DNA of 46,263 nucleotides. Origin: Cytophagales bacterium (lineage in GTDB: Bacteria; Bacteroidota; Bacteroidia; Cytophagales; Spirosomataceae). A program made the position numbers and the translations under genes. This document shows, piece by piece, positions 1 to 8,452 of the stretch. The stretch covers positions 1 through 46,263 of the forward strand of contig JANSYO010000035.1 of assembly GCA_024742395.1 (NCBI GenBank). The letters are read 5' to 3'. Position 1 is the first letter of the stretch. Each line of letters starts with the position of its first letter. Under the pieces are notes generated by a model, which was given only the letters and a program-made list of their open reading frames with translations, was not told the DNA's origin and made no database searches.

Positions 1-1687
1 CATTTTCAACTACCGCCGCAATTGCAATCTGAGGGTTTTCTTTTGGTGCAAAGGCGATGAATATGGCATGATCTCGTCCCTTCTTGTTTTGAGAGGTACC
101 AGTCTTTGCTAATATAGGTATACTTTCAATATAGGCTCTTCGGGCCGTCCCGGCTTTTACCACTAGCTCCATTCCATCGTAAATAGCCATAAAATGTTTA
201 GCGTCAATACCCGTCTGGTGCACTTTAAGGTATTCTTGATTCATTCCGCTCTTATCTGCTCCAACCCCTCTGATTAAGTGTGGGGTTATCCAATATCCTT
301 TATTTGCTATGGCTGCCGCAAGGTTAGCCAGCTTTAAAACATCTGTTCCTACTTCTCCTTCTCCAATTGCCACAGAGTATATATTGGAAAACTTCCATCT
401 GTCTTCACCATAGTATTTATCGTACAGGGCTAAGTCAGGTAAAAGCTGGCTTTTTTCTCCTGGAATATCAATGCCCAGTTTTGTGCCAAAACCAAATTTG
501 CCCACCATGTCGTGCCATCTCTGAAGTCCTTCTCGTGCAGCCAGATAAGGGCTACTTTGAGAAGAATTATTAATTATTCCCTTAAAGACATTGTAGAAAT
601 AAGGATTACAAGAGTACTGAACGGCATTGGTTAAATTAGCCAGGTGGTGATTTCCATGTCCATGACAACCCATAGGAGAGTATGAGCCTATGAACGAAGA
701 TTTAGGATTAATTACCCCTTGCTGTAAACCTACTACCGACTGCACAAGTTTAAACGTAGAGCCGGGTCGGTAAAAAGACGATATAGCCCTATTGAATGTA
801 GGCTTATCGGGGTCTTTAATTAGTTTTAAATAATTCTCAGAAAAGGCTTTTCCTGAAAGTAGATTCGGGTCATATGTAGGGTAAGAACCCATGACTAGAA
901 TTTCCCCTGTTTTGGGTTCAATAGCCACTACAGAGCCTACTTTGTTTTGGAATAGACTGTCTGCCAGTTGCTGTAGTTCTATATCTATAGAAGAATATAA
1001 GTCCTGACCTACTACTGCAGTAGTGTCGTATTTTCCATTTTCAAAAGAACCTTTATCCGCCCCTCTTACATCCATCAAGGTGAATTTTACTCCCCGTTTT
1101 CCTCTTAATTGTTCTTCATATGATTTTTCAATACCTGACAGGCCAATGTAATCTCCTTTTCTGTAATATTTTGTTTCTTGATTTTCGTATTGGTCTTTAG
1201 GAATTTCACCAATGTAACCCAAAGCATTTGCCATTGTATTGCCAGGGTACACTCTGAAGAAAGATTGCTCAAAAGTAAAACCTTTGAAATTCACCATAGC
1301 ATCTGCTACTCTTGCGAATTCTTCTTTAGATAACTGTCTTAAAAAAAGCGAGGCCCGGTTTTTGGAGTAACTGCTAGCTTCAGCCAATGTGCTGTCAAAA
1401 TAACCTCTTGTAATTCTGAAAACATTACAAAAAAGGCTGGTATCCAGATCTTTTACTTCACGAGGGGTAACATACATATTGTACACTTCGCGGTTTTGAA
1501 CCAGAAGCTTTCCGTTCCTGTCGTAAATTTGACCACGCAGAGGTATTTCTACTTGTCTTTTAATCGCATTAGTAACCTCAAAAGATTTGTATTTAGGATC
1601 AAGTATTTGAATGTAAAAAAGACGAATCAAATAAATGATGCCGATTGTAAAAAAGAAGAATAAGATTACCTGTTTGCGGCTTTCCAT
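1..1687 (-). CDS. mrdA: Penicillin-binding protein 2 (peptidoglycan transpeptidase), 3' end cut by window
   Basis: Class B PBP that cross-links peptidoglycan for cell elongation with the Rod complex in the periplasm. The start is the ATG at 1687 (MESRKQVILFFF), giving one N-terminal membrane anchor at about residues 6-25. The PBP dimer domain follows (IPLRGQIYDRNGKLL), then the transpeptidase domain. All three catalytic motifs are visible: STFK (after YRPG, with the nucleophile Ser), SCN (QYSCNPYF) and KTGTS near the left edge. About 562 codons are present; the C-terminus lies outside the window. It is divergent from tsaE. No clean TAnnTTTG promoter was found in front of it. In Bacteroidota rodA often follows, which would be off the left edge. 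Confidence 0.95.
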   Translation of the reverse strand, partial: MESRKQVILFFFFTIGIIYLIRLFYIQILDPKYKSFEVTNAIKRQVEIPLRGQIYDRNGKLLVQNREVYNMYVTPREVKDLDTSLFCNVFRITRGYFDSTLAEASSYSKNRASLFLRQLSKEEFARVADAMVNFKGFTFEQSFFRVYPGNTMANALGYIGEIPKDQYENQETKYYRKGDYIGLSGIEKSYEEQLRGKRGVKFTLMDVRGADKGSFENGKYDTTAVVGQDLYSSIDIELQQLADSLFQNKVGSVVAIEPKTGEILVMGSYPTYDPNLLSGKAFSENYLKLIKDPDKPTFNRAISSFYRPGSTFKLVQSVVGLQQGVINPKSSFIGSYSPMGCHGHGNHHLANLTNAVQYSCNPYFYNVFKGIINNSSQSSPYLAAREGLQRWHDMVGKFGFGTKLGIDIPGEKSQLLPDLALYDKYYGEDRWKFSNIYSVAIGEGEVGTDVLKLANLAAAIANKGYWITPHLIRGVGADKSGMNQEYLKVHQTGIDAKHFMAIYDGMELVVKAGTARRAYIESIPILAKTGTSQNKKGRDHAIFIAFAPKENPQIAIAAVVEN

Positions 1688-1694
1688 GAGGCGT

Positions 1695-1805
1695 TTAAGT
1701 CAAAAGCATATTGTAACACAAAGTTCCTAAAAAAAAGAACGTTAAACCTGATAATTGAGTATTCTTTTGCCAAAGATTCTCTTGTTTTTCAGTAAGACGA
1801 CTCAT
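1695..1805 (-). CDS. Possible 36-aa single-membrane-segment peptide just upstream of mrdA
   Basis: A short reading frame begins with ATG at 1805 (MSRLTEKQENLWQKN) and ends 7 nt before the mrdA start. It has a polar N-terminus and one hydrophobic stretch (LSGLTFFFLGTLCYNMLL) that could span a membrane. No ribosome-binding site or TAnnTTTG promoter supports it, and I do not recognise a family. It could be a small Rod-complex accessory peptide, a leader peptide or chance. Low confidence. Confidence 0.2.
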   Translation of the reverse strand: MSRLTEKQENLWQKNTQLSGLTFFFLGTLCYNMLLT

Positions 1806-1831
1806 TAGAATAGCATATCACATAATTATGG

Positions 1832-1839
1832 TAATTTTG
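1832..1839 (+). promoter_or_regulatory. Predicted -7 box (TAATTTTG) of tsaE; nearly leaderless
   Basis: TAATTTTG matches the Bacteroidota -7 consensus TAnnTTTG. It ends 8 nt before the tsaE ATG at 1848, so the predicted leader is only about 5 nt. This argues against the GTG at 1839, which overlaps the box. The -33 region is not recognisable. Confidence 0.4.
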
Positions 1840-1847
1840 TGGCAGAT

Positions 1848-2276
1848 ATGAATACATTTTCAAGAACTTATTCTTTGGAGCAGCTCGACGATGTGGCTGA
1901 AGACCTGCTTGCTTTTTCAAGCGGTGTCACGGTTCTAACATTCATTGGGAATTTGGGTGCTGGTAAAACAACACTTATTAAGGAGTTATTCAGGCAGTTG
2001 GGAGTAGAGCAGAATGTACAAAGTCCTACCTTCTCAATAGTGAACTCCTATTTGCTTGATTATGAGAATGAACTTTTTCATTTTGACTGTTATCGTCTAA
2101 AAAACAAAGAAGAGGCTCTTGATTTTGGTATTGAAGAATATCTTGATTCCGGTAATTTGTGTTTTATAGAATGGCCTCAGGTAATAGAAGAATTGCTGCC
2201 TAAGCCGTGGGTGGAGGTAAACATCGAAACCTTGGATGACATGTCGAGAACAATTACGGCCAAAATAATTAACTGA
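1848..2276 (+). CDS. tsaE: tRNA threonylcarbamoyladenosine biosynthesis ATPase TsaE
   Basis: TsaE is the ATPase that works with TsaB and TsaD to place the t6A modification at position 37 of ANN-decoding tRNAs. The 142-aa protein has the family length. It shows Walker A GNLGAGKTT at about residues 33-41 and a conserved SPTFSIVNSY segment, followed by FHFDCYRL and the FIEWP motif. I chose ATG 1848 (MNTFSRTYSLEQL) over an in-frame GTG nine bases upstream, because the predicted -7 box overlaps the GTG. Its stop codon overlaps the next start (TGATG at 2274-2278), so translation of the alanine-dehydrogenase-like gene is probably coupled to it. Confidence 0.95.
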   Translation: MNTFSRTYSLEQLDDVAEDLLAFSSGVTVLTFIGNLGAGKTTLIKELFRQLGVEQNVQSPTFSIVNSYLLDYENELFHFDCYRLKNKEEALDFGIEEYLDSGNLCFIEWPQVIEELLPKPWVEVNIETLDDMSRTITAKIIN

Positions 2277-3484
2277 TGGGAGAGAGTATTTCAAAGAAAA
2301 CGGAATATCAGTCGGTACTGGAACCACAGGAAAAGCCACAAAAGGTATCAAAAGGTGCTAAAAGTTTGACGATCGGTTTGCCAAAAGAACAGTCTGATCT
2401 GGAACATAGAATTTGTCTTACACCCGATGCGGTTTCAGTCTTGGTTAAGAATGGTAATGAAATTGTTTTTGAAAAAGGGGCTGGGGATGCTGCACATTTT
2501 ACAGATGAAATGTATCAGAAGGCCGGAGCAAAAATGGTTTATTCTCCAGATGAAGCATTTGCGGCGAATATCGTCCTGAAAATTGATCCACCTACAGCCT
2601 CGGAATTAGAATTGATGAAGCCGGAGTCAACACTTATTTCGGCGATGCAATTTACAGGTCAAAATAAAAAATATTTTGAGACGCTGGTTAAAAAGCGAAT
2701 AACTGCTCTGGCTTTTGAAGCCATGCAAGATAAAGTAGGAAATTACCCAATCGTCAGAGCCATGAGTGAAATTGCTGGTAGTTCATCTATTTTAATCGCT
2801 TCCGAATATTTAAGTAGGGGCCAGGGGACCATTCTGGGAGGAGTAGATGGCGTGCCTCCTACCTCTGTTGTGATCATTGGTGCGGGCACAGTGGCTGAGT
2901 TTGCTGCCAGAGCGGCTATCGGTTTGGGTGCAGAAATAAAGGTGTTTGATATTCACCTATATAGATTACAAAGACTTCGTTATTCTATTGGACGAAGCAT
3001 ATATACCTCTATTATTGATTCCGAGAATCTTACCGATGCACTTAAAACGGCTGATGTGGTAGTGGCTGCTTTAAGAGCTGAAAAGGGGCTTTCTCCAATG
3101 GTAGTAACCGAAGATATGGTCAAAGAAATGAAAGACAATGCGGTTATTATCGATGTGGCAATTGACCAGGGAGGCTGTATTGAAACCAGTCAAATGACTA
3201 ACCACAAGAATCCGACCTTTAGGAAGCATGGTGTAGTGCATTATGCTGTACCCAATATTGCTTCGCGGGTAGGAAAGACAGCCAGCCACAGTTTGAGTAA
3301 TATTTTTACCCCTTTATTAATTAAGACCGGAACTTTAGGTGGCATAGATGAGATGATTCTAACGAACCATTGGTTTTTAAAGGCTGTTTATGCTTTTAAA
3401 GGGAATATTACACATCAGTATATTGCCAAGAAATTTGAATTAAGACATAGAGATTTAAGGCTGTTATTGGCTGCAAGAATATAA
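2276..3484 (+). CDS. Alanine dehydrogenase/PNT-family protein with altered active-site residues
   Basis: 402 aa. It belongs to the alanine dehydrogenase / transhydrogenase alpha family: N-terminal catalytic half (EHRICLTP near residue 45), a Rossmann fold with IGAGTVAEFAARA at about residues 201-213, and a conserved VAIDQGGC. It has no membrane segments, so it is not a full PntA. Genes like this are usually annotated as alanine dehydrogenase (alanine + NAD to pyruvate + ammonium). Against the Mycobacterium enzyme as I remember it, Arg15 and Asp270 are kept, but Lys75 aligns with Asp104 and His96 with Gln125. The substrate or reaction may therefore differ. The first 30 residues are an extension not seen in short family members. 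Translationally coupled to tsaE. Confidence 0.8.
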   Translation: MGESISKKTEYQSVLEPQEKPQKVSKGAKSLTIGLPKEQSDLEHRICLTPDAVSVLVKNGNEIVFEKGAGDAAHFTDEMYQKAGAKMVYSPDEAFAANIVLKIDPPTASELELMKPESTLISAMQFTGQNKKYFETLVKKRITALAFEAMQDKVGNYPIVRAMSEIAGSSSILIASEYLSRGQGTILGGVDGVPPTSVVIIGAGTVAEFAARAAIGLGAEIKVFDIHLYRLQRLRYSIGRSIYTSIIDSENLTDALKTADVVVAALRAEKGLSPMVVTEDMVKEMKDNAVIIDVAIDQGGCIETSQMTNHKNPTFRKHGVVHYAVPNIASRVGKTASHSLSNIFTPLLIKTGTLGGIDEMILTNHWFLKAVYAFKGNITHQYIAKKFELRHRDLRLLLAARI

Positions 3485-3494
3485 AAGTACTTCC

Positions 3495-3899
3495 ATGATA
3501 AATCATTCAAACGAAAATGTCATTCTTGACGACGCAAACTCACCAGAGATAGACACCAAGAAAATGGGTGAGATTACTGAAGACTTTTTAAAGGTCTGCG
3601 ATCATTTAAAAGAGGCTGCTTATCAGGTAAAGAGCAGAGGCTTTAGCCAGTTTCCTGTATTTATTGCCGCGGCAAACGAAGTGCCACTAGGCAATGTTCT
3701 TTTTTATAAAAAAGATTTTGAGACCCAATATGACTACAAGGCCTCTATGCTTGAAGAGTTTCTTCAGCGTGGCTTAATTGGTCCTGAGTCTGAGGAATTA
3801 TTCAAAGAGAACTATAAAGACTCTGACGAATACTGCTGCCTTTTTGTAATGGATGGCAAGTTTGTCAGTTTTGTGTATGTTCCTTATCCTATAGACTGA
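3495..3899 (+). CDS. Conserved-looking hypothetical protein, 134 aa
   Basis: I do not recognise this protein. It is soluble, acidic and rich in aromatic residues, with no signal peptide or membrane segment. A helical first half (residues 20-50) is followed by FPVFIAAANEVPLG, a region of charged helices and a strand-rich end (EYCCLFVMDGKFVSFVYVPYPID). It starts 10 nt after the alanine-dehydrogenase-like gene and so is probably co-transcribed with it and tsaE. It ends 15 bp from the convergent prfC stop. The repeated 'FVxxxxVP' end suggests a small alpha/beta domain, but I make no functional claim. Confidence 0.85.
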   Translation: MINHSNENVILDDANSPEIDTKKMGEITEDFLKVCDHLKEAAYQVKSRGFSQFPVFIAAANEVPLGNVLFYKKDFETQYDYKASMLEEFLQRGLIGPESEELFKENYKDSDEYCCLFVMDGKFVSFVYVPYPID

Positions 3900-3908
3900 G
3901 CGTAATTG

Positions 3909-3923
3909 ATGGCTTTAAGCCAT
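3909..3923. terminator. Short palindrome between convergent hypothetical gene and prfC
   Basis: ATGGCT-TTA-AGCCAT forms a 6-bp stem covering the prfC stop codon, in a 15-bp gap between convergent genes. There is no clear T-run on either strand, so it is at best a weak bidirectional terminator. Confidence 0.25.
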
Positions 3924-5504
3924 TACTTTGAATTCTGATGTAGTATGGAATTTGACTTTAGGGTTATTTTCCATATTCATTCTCAGAATCCAGTCTGTTT
4001 CTGCAAGAAATACCGGGTTTTCGTCCTTGTCATAAGCAATGAAATTATTCTTTAAACGAATGAATTCATCCAGGGCTTGCGGGTCATCGCTGGTAAGCCA
4101 GCAGGCTTTTGAGTAGGGTTTGGCCTCAAATCGACATTTAGCTCCGTACTCATGAAGAAGTCGGTGCTCAATAACTTCAAATTGAAGTTCACCAACAGTC
4201 CCTATTATTTTTCTATTACCAGGCTGCATGATAAATAGCTGTGCCACTCCTTCTTCAGATAACTGTTGCACACCTTTTTCAAGTTGTTTTGTTTTCATAG
4301 GGTCTGCGTTAATTACCTCTCTGAAAAGCTCAGGTGAGAAGCTAGGAATACCGGTAAATTGTAGCTCTTCTCCTTCTGTCATCGTGTCTCCAATTTTGAA
4401 GTTACCTGTGTCATATAGACCTACTACATCTCCCGGATAGGCTTCATCTACTACTTCTTTGGAGTCAGCCATAAACATATAAGGGTTTGAGAAACGGAGT
4501 TTTTTATCCAGTCTCACATGTTCATAGAATTTGCTTCGCTCAAAAGTTCCACTACAGACACGTAAAAAAGCAATTCTGTCTCTGTGTCTTGGGTCAATGT
4601 TTGCATGGATTTTAAAAACAAAGCCGGTAAATTTCTTCTCAGTAGGGAGTACCAGCCTTTTGTCTGTCTGTCTTGAAATAGGTAAAGGACTTACCTGACA
4701 AAAAGTATCTAAGAGCTCCATAACCCCGAAGTTGCTCACGGCACTGCCAAAAAACACCGGAGCCAATTGACCTTTTAGGTAGGCTTCTCGGTCAAAGTCA
4801 TCATAAATGCCTTCAATAAGCTCAACATCCTCTTGAAGCTGTAATGCATCTTTTTCCCCAATTTTTGAAGCGAGTTCTGGCGAGTCAATATCATATTTGA
4901 AAATGTCTTCCTCTAATCTGGTTTTATTTACAGCAAAGAAGTTCATTTTTCTATCAGTCAGGTGGTAAACACCTTTGAAGTTTCTGCCCCCATTCACAGG
5001 CCAGGTTATTGGCCTAACTCTGATATCCAGCTTTTCTTCCAGCTCGTCTAATAAGTCAAATGGCCCTTGTCCTTCTCTGTCTAATTTGTTAACGAATATG
5101 ATTACGGGCGTATCTCTCATTCGGCAAACTTCCATGAGCTTGCCGGTTTGTTCCTCAACCCCCTTTAAACAATCTATGACAAGAATTACGCTATCTACAG
5201 CCGTTAGAGTTCTGTAAGTATCTTCTGCAAAGTCCTTGTGGCCGGGTGTATCAAGAATATTAATTTTTAAGTCTTTGTACTCAAAAGTCATTACCGAAGT
5301 AGCCACAGAGATACCTCTTTGCTTTTCAATTTCCATAAAATCAGATGTGGTTGACTTTTTGATTTTATTGGATTTAACGGCACCAGCAGTTTGAATAGCT
5401 CCACCAAAGAGCAAAAGTTTTTCAGTCAGTGTCGTTTTACCTGCATCCGGGTGGGCAATAATGGCGAACGTCCTTCTCTTCTTTAATTCTTTCTCGAAAC
5501 TCAT
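3915..5504 (-). CDS. prfC: Peptide chain release factor 3
   Basis: RF3 is a ribosome-dependent GTPase that removes RF1/RF2 after peptide release. The 529-aa length is typical. GTPase motifs are clear: G1 [10 protein letters not shown] (about 18-27), a G2 region with [14 protein letters not shown]3 DTPGHKDF and G4 NKLDRE. The RF3-specific sections follow ([30 protein letters not shown]). The start is ATG 5504 ([16 protein letters not shown]), with a predicted promoter 31-38 nt upstream. It is transcribed alone, and its stop lies 15 bp from the convergent hypothetical gene. Confidence 0.97.
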   Translation of the reverse strand: MSFEKELKKRRTFAIIAHPDAGKTTLTEKLLLFGGAIQTAGAVKSNKIKKSTTSDFMEIEKQRGISVATSVMTFEYKDLKINILDTPGHKDFAEDTYRTLTAVDSVILVIDCLKGVEEQTGKLMEVCRMRDTPVIIFVNKLDREGQGPFDLLDELEEKLDIRVRPITWPVNGGRNFKGVYHLTDRKMNFFAVNKTRLEEDIFKYDIDSPELASKIGEKDALQLQEDVELIEGIYDDFDREAYLKGQLAPVFFGSAVSNFGVMELLDTFCQVSPLPISRQTDKRLVLPTEKKFTGFVFKIHANIDPRHRDRIAFLRVCSGTFERSKFYEHVRLDKKLRFSNPYMFMADSKEVVDEAYPGDVVGLYDTGNFKIGDTMTEGEELQFTGIPSFSPELFREVINADPMKTKQLEKGVQQLSEEGVAQLFIMQPGNRKIIGTVGELQFEVIEHRLLHEYGAKCRFEAKPYSKACWLTSDDPQALDEFIRLKNNFIAYDKDENPVFLAETDWILRMNMENNPKVKFHTTSEFKVMA

Positions 5505-5534
5505 GCTGTAAAGACCCTGATTTTATTGGGGGTA

Positions 5535-5565
5535 CAAAAGTAACTGTTTTGCTTCTGAGATAAAA
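5535..5565 (-). promoter_or_regulatory. Predicted promoter of prfC
   Basis: On the minus strand TACTTTTG (5542-5535) fits TAnnTTTG. TTTT at 5565-5562 sits 19 nt upstream as a -33 candidate. The predicted leader is about 27 nt. Confidence 0.5.
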
Positions 5566-5711
5566 CCAGTTTGTGAATATTAAACAGAAACTAAAGACCC
5601 GATTACTGCTTAATGGTATATTAAATAGATTACCTTGAGTAAGTAAATAGTGTTGTCTGTAACTGCTTGATTTGTAAATAAATAAAAGACAAATTACTCT
5701 CGATATTGTCC

Positions 5712-5719
5712 TAGTTTTG
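5712..5719 (+). promoter_or_regulatory. Candidate -7 box far upstream of the barrel gene
   Basis: TAGTTTTG matches TAnnTTTG. No good -33 box is present. Transcription from here would start near 5723, just before the hairpin at 5734-5762, giving a roughly 190-nt leader for the gene at 5915. Confidence 0.35.
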
Positions 5720-5733
5720 TACTTAAAATGGCT

Positions 5734-5762
5734 CTCTTTTTATTTAAAAAAAGAGGTTTTTT
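5734..5762 (+). terminator. Terminator-like hairpin upstream of the barrel gene (possible attenuator)
   Basis: CTCTTTTT (5734-5741) pairs with AAAAAGAG (5748-5755) around loop ATTTAA. It is followed by G and six T at 5757-5762. It lies inside the leader of the outer-membrane gene rather than after a gene, which is why attenuation comes to mind. The stem is A/T rich and of limited stability. Confidence 0.4.
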
Positions 5763-5763
5763 G

Positions 5764-5793
5764 TCGACCGATCAGACCTCAAATCGACAGATC
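5764..5793. repeat. Direct repeat TCGACMGATC, 20 bp apart
   Basis: TCGACCGATC (5764-5773) and TCGACAGATC (5784-5793) differ in one base and start exactly 20 bp apart, about two DNA turns. This spacing suits a dimeric activator or repressor. No regulator is assigned. Confidence 0.45.
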
Positions 5794-5914
5794 GATTCTA
5801 TTGATCTACTCCATTAGGCTAAAAGGGCCAGTGATGCAATTTAATGTATTCTAATGATGTCTTTCTTTGTAGAAATACTGCTTTTCTATAATGACAGACA
5901 TAAAATCAACCAAA

Positions 5915-8392
5915 ATGAAAAAAACATTACTTTATATCCTGGTTTGCTTACTCCCACTTTCGGTATTGGGTCAAAGACCTTCTGGGGGAGGAGCTAAAGC
6001 TCCGGGAGATGCGGTCATCACCGGGTCAATTGTAGACTCACTTTCTGGAGAGGCCGTTGAATTTGCGGCAGTAGCTTTGTGGGATGAAACTAAGGCAATA
6101 GATGGTACTTTAACAGGCTCTGATGGGAAGTTTAAGTTTGAGTCTGTAAGCCAGGGCACATATAAATTAATTATCTCCTACATTGGCTATAAGCCGCAGT
6201 CAGTAGAAAATGTTCAAGTAAAGAGCAGTAGTGCTTCTGTTGATTTAGGCAAGGTTATGCTTATTGGTGACAATATTCAACTTCAGGAGGTTACCGTAAC
6301 GGGGCAGGCTTCTTTAGTGGAAGATAAAATTGACAGATTGGTTTATAATGCGGATAAAGATATTTCAAACAGAGGTGGTACAGCCGAGGAGGTATTGCGA
6401 AAAGTTCCTATGCTGAGTGTTGACCTTGATGGAGAGGTGGAGTTAAGAGGGAGTGCTAACGTAAGAGTATTGATCAATAATAAGCCTTCTACCATTTTTG
6501 CGAGTAGCGTAGGAGAAGCCCTGAAGCAGATCCCTTCTGAGCAAATTAAATCTGTGGAGGTTATTACCTCTCCTAGTGCTAAATATGATGGAGATGGTAC
6601 CGCAGGTATTGTTAATATTATTTTAAAGAAAAACACCTTGGCGGGTATAACCGGAATGGTGTCTGCTGGTGTGGGTGTATTAGGTTCTTCTGGTAATGGA
6701 AACCTTAATTTACGTGACGGTAAATGGGGGATTTCTTTGAATGGTGGTGGAAGAGCTTCTTACGGTTTCAGGACTGAGGGATTAAATACCAGAACGAGTG
6801 TAATAGATGGTGAAGCTACTTATCTAACACAAACCGATAATAATACTGGTGTGTGGGGAGGAGGAAGAGGTAGTGCTACCTTTGATTATGATTTTGATAA
6901 AAAAACGAACTTTTCAATCACATATTCATCAAGAATTAGAGCCAACGGGGGCAAAGGTGATCAGCTAACCACCTTGTTAGATGCTAACAGTGACCTCGTT
7001 TTTGAAAATGTTAGATACATAGATCAAATTGATAGAAGTACCTCGGGAGATCTTGATTTTACCTTCTTAAAGAAATACACGAATCCCATCCAGGAGTTGA
7101 GTATCATGGCTCAGATTTCTAAGAACAATAGAAATGAATTCTTTACAGCTGAGCAGAATGGTTTTGCTGCAGACAGTAGTGAAAATAAGGGGATTGATAA
7201 GGAGTATAATTTCAAACTTGATTATGTTCAGCCACTGGGTAAAAAACTGAAGTGGGAGCTGGGAGGTAAGGCTACTTTACGTTCTGCTACCTCAGACGGA
7301 CAGTTTTACAGTTATGATGTAAGCACCGGAACATACAGTTTAAATAGTTTACGCTCAAATTTCTTGGACTACGATCAGGATGTAGCGGCCGGTTACTCTT
7401 CATTCACTCTGGAGTTGCCTAAAAAATGGGGATTGCAGGCAGGTGTGCGTTATGAGAAAACACTCATATCGGCTCAGTTTAAAGAGAGATCAGATGTTGA
7501 AATTCCTGATTACGATAATTGGTTGCCAAGTATCAATTTATCAAAACGTTTTGAGAAAGGCGGTTCTATTAGAGGTAGCTATACACAAAGAATTCAGAGA
7601 CCATCTATCAGATTCCTGAATCCATATGTAAATTATTCTAATGCCAACAGTATCTCTTTTGGTCAGCCTACACTTAGCCCTGAAAAAGTGGATATGCTGG
7701 AGCTTTCATTTAGTACATATTTTGAAAGTAACTCTTTAAACATTTCGGTGTATTCAAGAGTTGAGGATAACAGTATAACTTCTGTAAGTAATGTAGTCAG
7801 AGAAGATGGCATCGACATAACTGAGACTACTTATGCCAATATTGGTGTGAATAAACGCTATGGTATGGACGTATCCTATAACTTGAATCCGAATAAGAAT
7901 TGGAGAATTGGTGGTGGTGTGAATACAAATTACACATATATGGATAACCGCGTGATATCGAATAAAGGCTGGAACGCCGGAGTGAATTTAAATAGCTCCT
8001 ACAGCCTTCCAAAAGGTTTTGCGGCTTCAGTTTTTGCGTTTTACAGATCTCCCAGAGTGCAGCTTCAAGGTACACGAAATGGCTTCTATTTTCATGGTGT
8101 AACGGTTAAAAAAGATATCAATAACAAAAGAGGAAGTATTGGCCTTGGCCTTGAAAATCCTTTTGTGAAATCTATAGATTTCAAATCTACATTGGAAGAT
8201 AGAACTGATGCACTCAATTACTTCATATCTGAGAGTAACAGAAGTATTTACAGAAGGAGTATTCGAATTGACTTCCAATACCGTTTTGGTAAAATGGAAA
8301 ACAATGGAAAAGGACTATTCAACAGAAGAAGAAGTAGTGGTCAAAGTGACGCTGTAGATGATGACGGCGGACAAGACAATATGATGAGATAA
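5915..8392 (+). CDS. Outer-membrane beta-barrel family protein (TonB-receptor-like)
   Basis: 825 aa from the ATG at 5915, which gives a clean signal peptide (MKKTLLYILVCLLPLSVLGQ); an in-frame ATG at 5891 would add eight polar residues in front. Order of domains: low-complexity PSGGGAKAPGD, a carboxypeptidase-regulatory-like beta-sandwich (ITGSIVDSLSGEAVEFAAV), a plug (EEVLRKVPMLSVDLDGEVELRG, with VITSPSAKYDGDGTAGIVNI), and a long barrel of the OMP_b-brl_3 type. The tail is basic then acidic (RRRSSGQSDAVDDDGGQDN). Family members resemble TonB receptors but often have unknown or peptide-type substrates; no SusD partner is nearby. It has a terminator right behind it, so it is monocistronic. Confidence 0.9.
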   Translation: MKKTLLYILVCLLPLSVLGQRPSGGGAKAPGDAVITGSIVDSLSGEAVEFAAVALWDETKAIDGTLTGSDGKFKFESVSQGTYKLIISYIGYKPQSVENVQVKSSSASVDLGKVMLIGDNIQLQEVTVTGQASLVEDKIDRLVYNADKDISNRGGTAEEVLRKVPMLSVDLDGEVELRGSANVRVLINNKPSTIFASSVGEALKQIPSEQIKSVEVITSPSAKYDGDGTAGIVNIILKKNTLAGITGMVSAGVGVLGSSGNGNLNLRDGKWGISLNGGGRASYGFRTEGLNTRTSVIDGEATYLTQTDNNTGVWGGGRGSATFDYDFDKKTNFSITYSSRIRANGGKGDQLTTLLDANSDLVFENVRYIDQIDRSTSGDLDFTFLKKYTNPIQELSIMAQISKNNRNEFFTAEQNGFAADSSENKGIDKEYNFKLDYVQPLGKKLKWELGGKATLRSATSDGQFYSYDVSTGTYSLNSLRSNFLDYDQDVAAGYSSFTLELPKKWGLQAGVRYEKTLISAQFKERSDVEIPDYDNWLPSINLSKRFEKGGSIRGSYTQRIQRPSIRFLNPYVNYSNANSISFGQPTLSPEKVDMLELSFSTYFESNSLNISVYSRVEDNSITSVSNVVREDGIDITETTYANIGVNKRYGMDVSYNLNPNKNWRIGGGVNTNYTYMDNRVISNKGWNAGVNLNSSYSLPKGFAASVFAFYRSPRVQLQGTRNGFYFHGVTVKKDINNKRGSIGLGLENPFVKSIDFKSTLEDRTDALNYFISESNRSIYRRSIRIDFQYRFGKMENNGKGLFNRRRSSGQSDAVDDDGGQDNMMR

Positions 8393-8417
8393 GAACCGTA
8401 ATCAAAGTAACTTTAAG

Positions 8418-8445
8418 AAGGCCTTCAATTGAGAAGGTCTTTTTT
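8418..8445 (+). terminator. Rho-independent terminator of the barrel gene
   Basis: AAGGCCTTC (8418-8426) pairs with GAAGGTCTT (8433-8441) around AATTGA, with one G-T pair, followed by a T-run to 8445. It lies 25 nt after the stop codon. Confidence 0.85.
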
Positions 8446-8452
8446 GTTATAC

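Larger units (their letters stand above)
5505..5890. other. Intergenic control region between prfC and the outer-membrane barrel gene
   Basis: 386 bp with no convincing gene. It holds the prfC promoter, a second TAnnTTTG match on the plus strand (TAGTTTTG, 5712-5719), a terminator-like hairpin at 5734-5762 and a 10-bp direct repeat at 5764 and 5784. The layout, promoter then hairpin with T-run then about 150 nt to the gene, looks like a leader that could be attenuated. Confidence 0.6.

Noticed and set aside
141-170. Reading KAGTARRA in PBP2 as the KTG motif
   Set aside because: The true motif, KTGTS, follows a few residues later.
2276-3484. NAD(P) transhydrogenase alpha subunit
   Set aside because: No membrane segments and no PntB beside it; Rossmann and DQGG parts fit the alanine dehydrogenase branch better.
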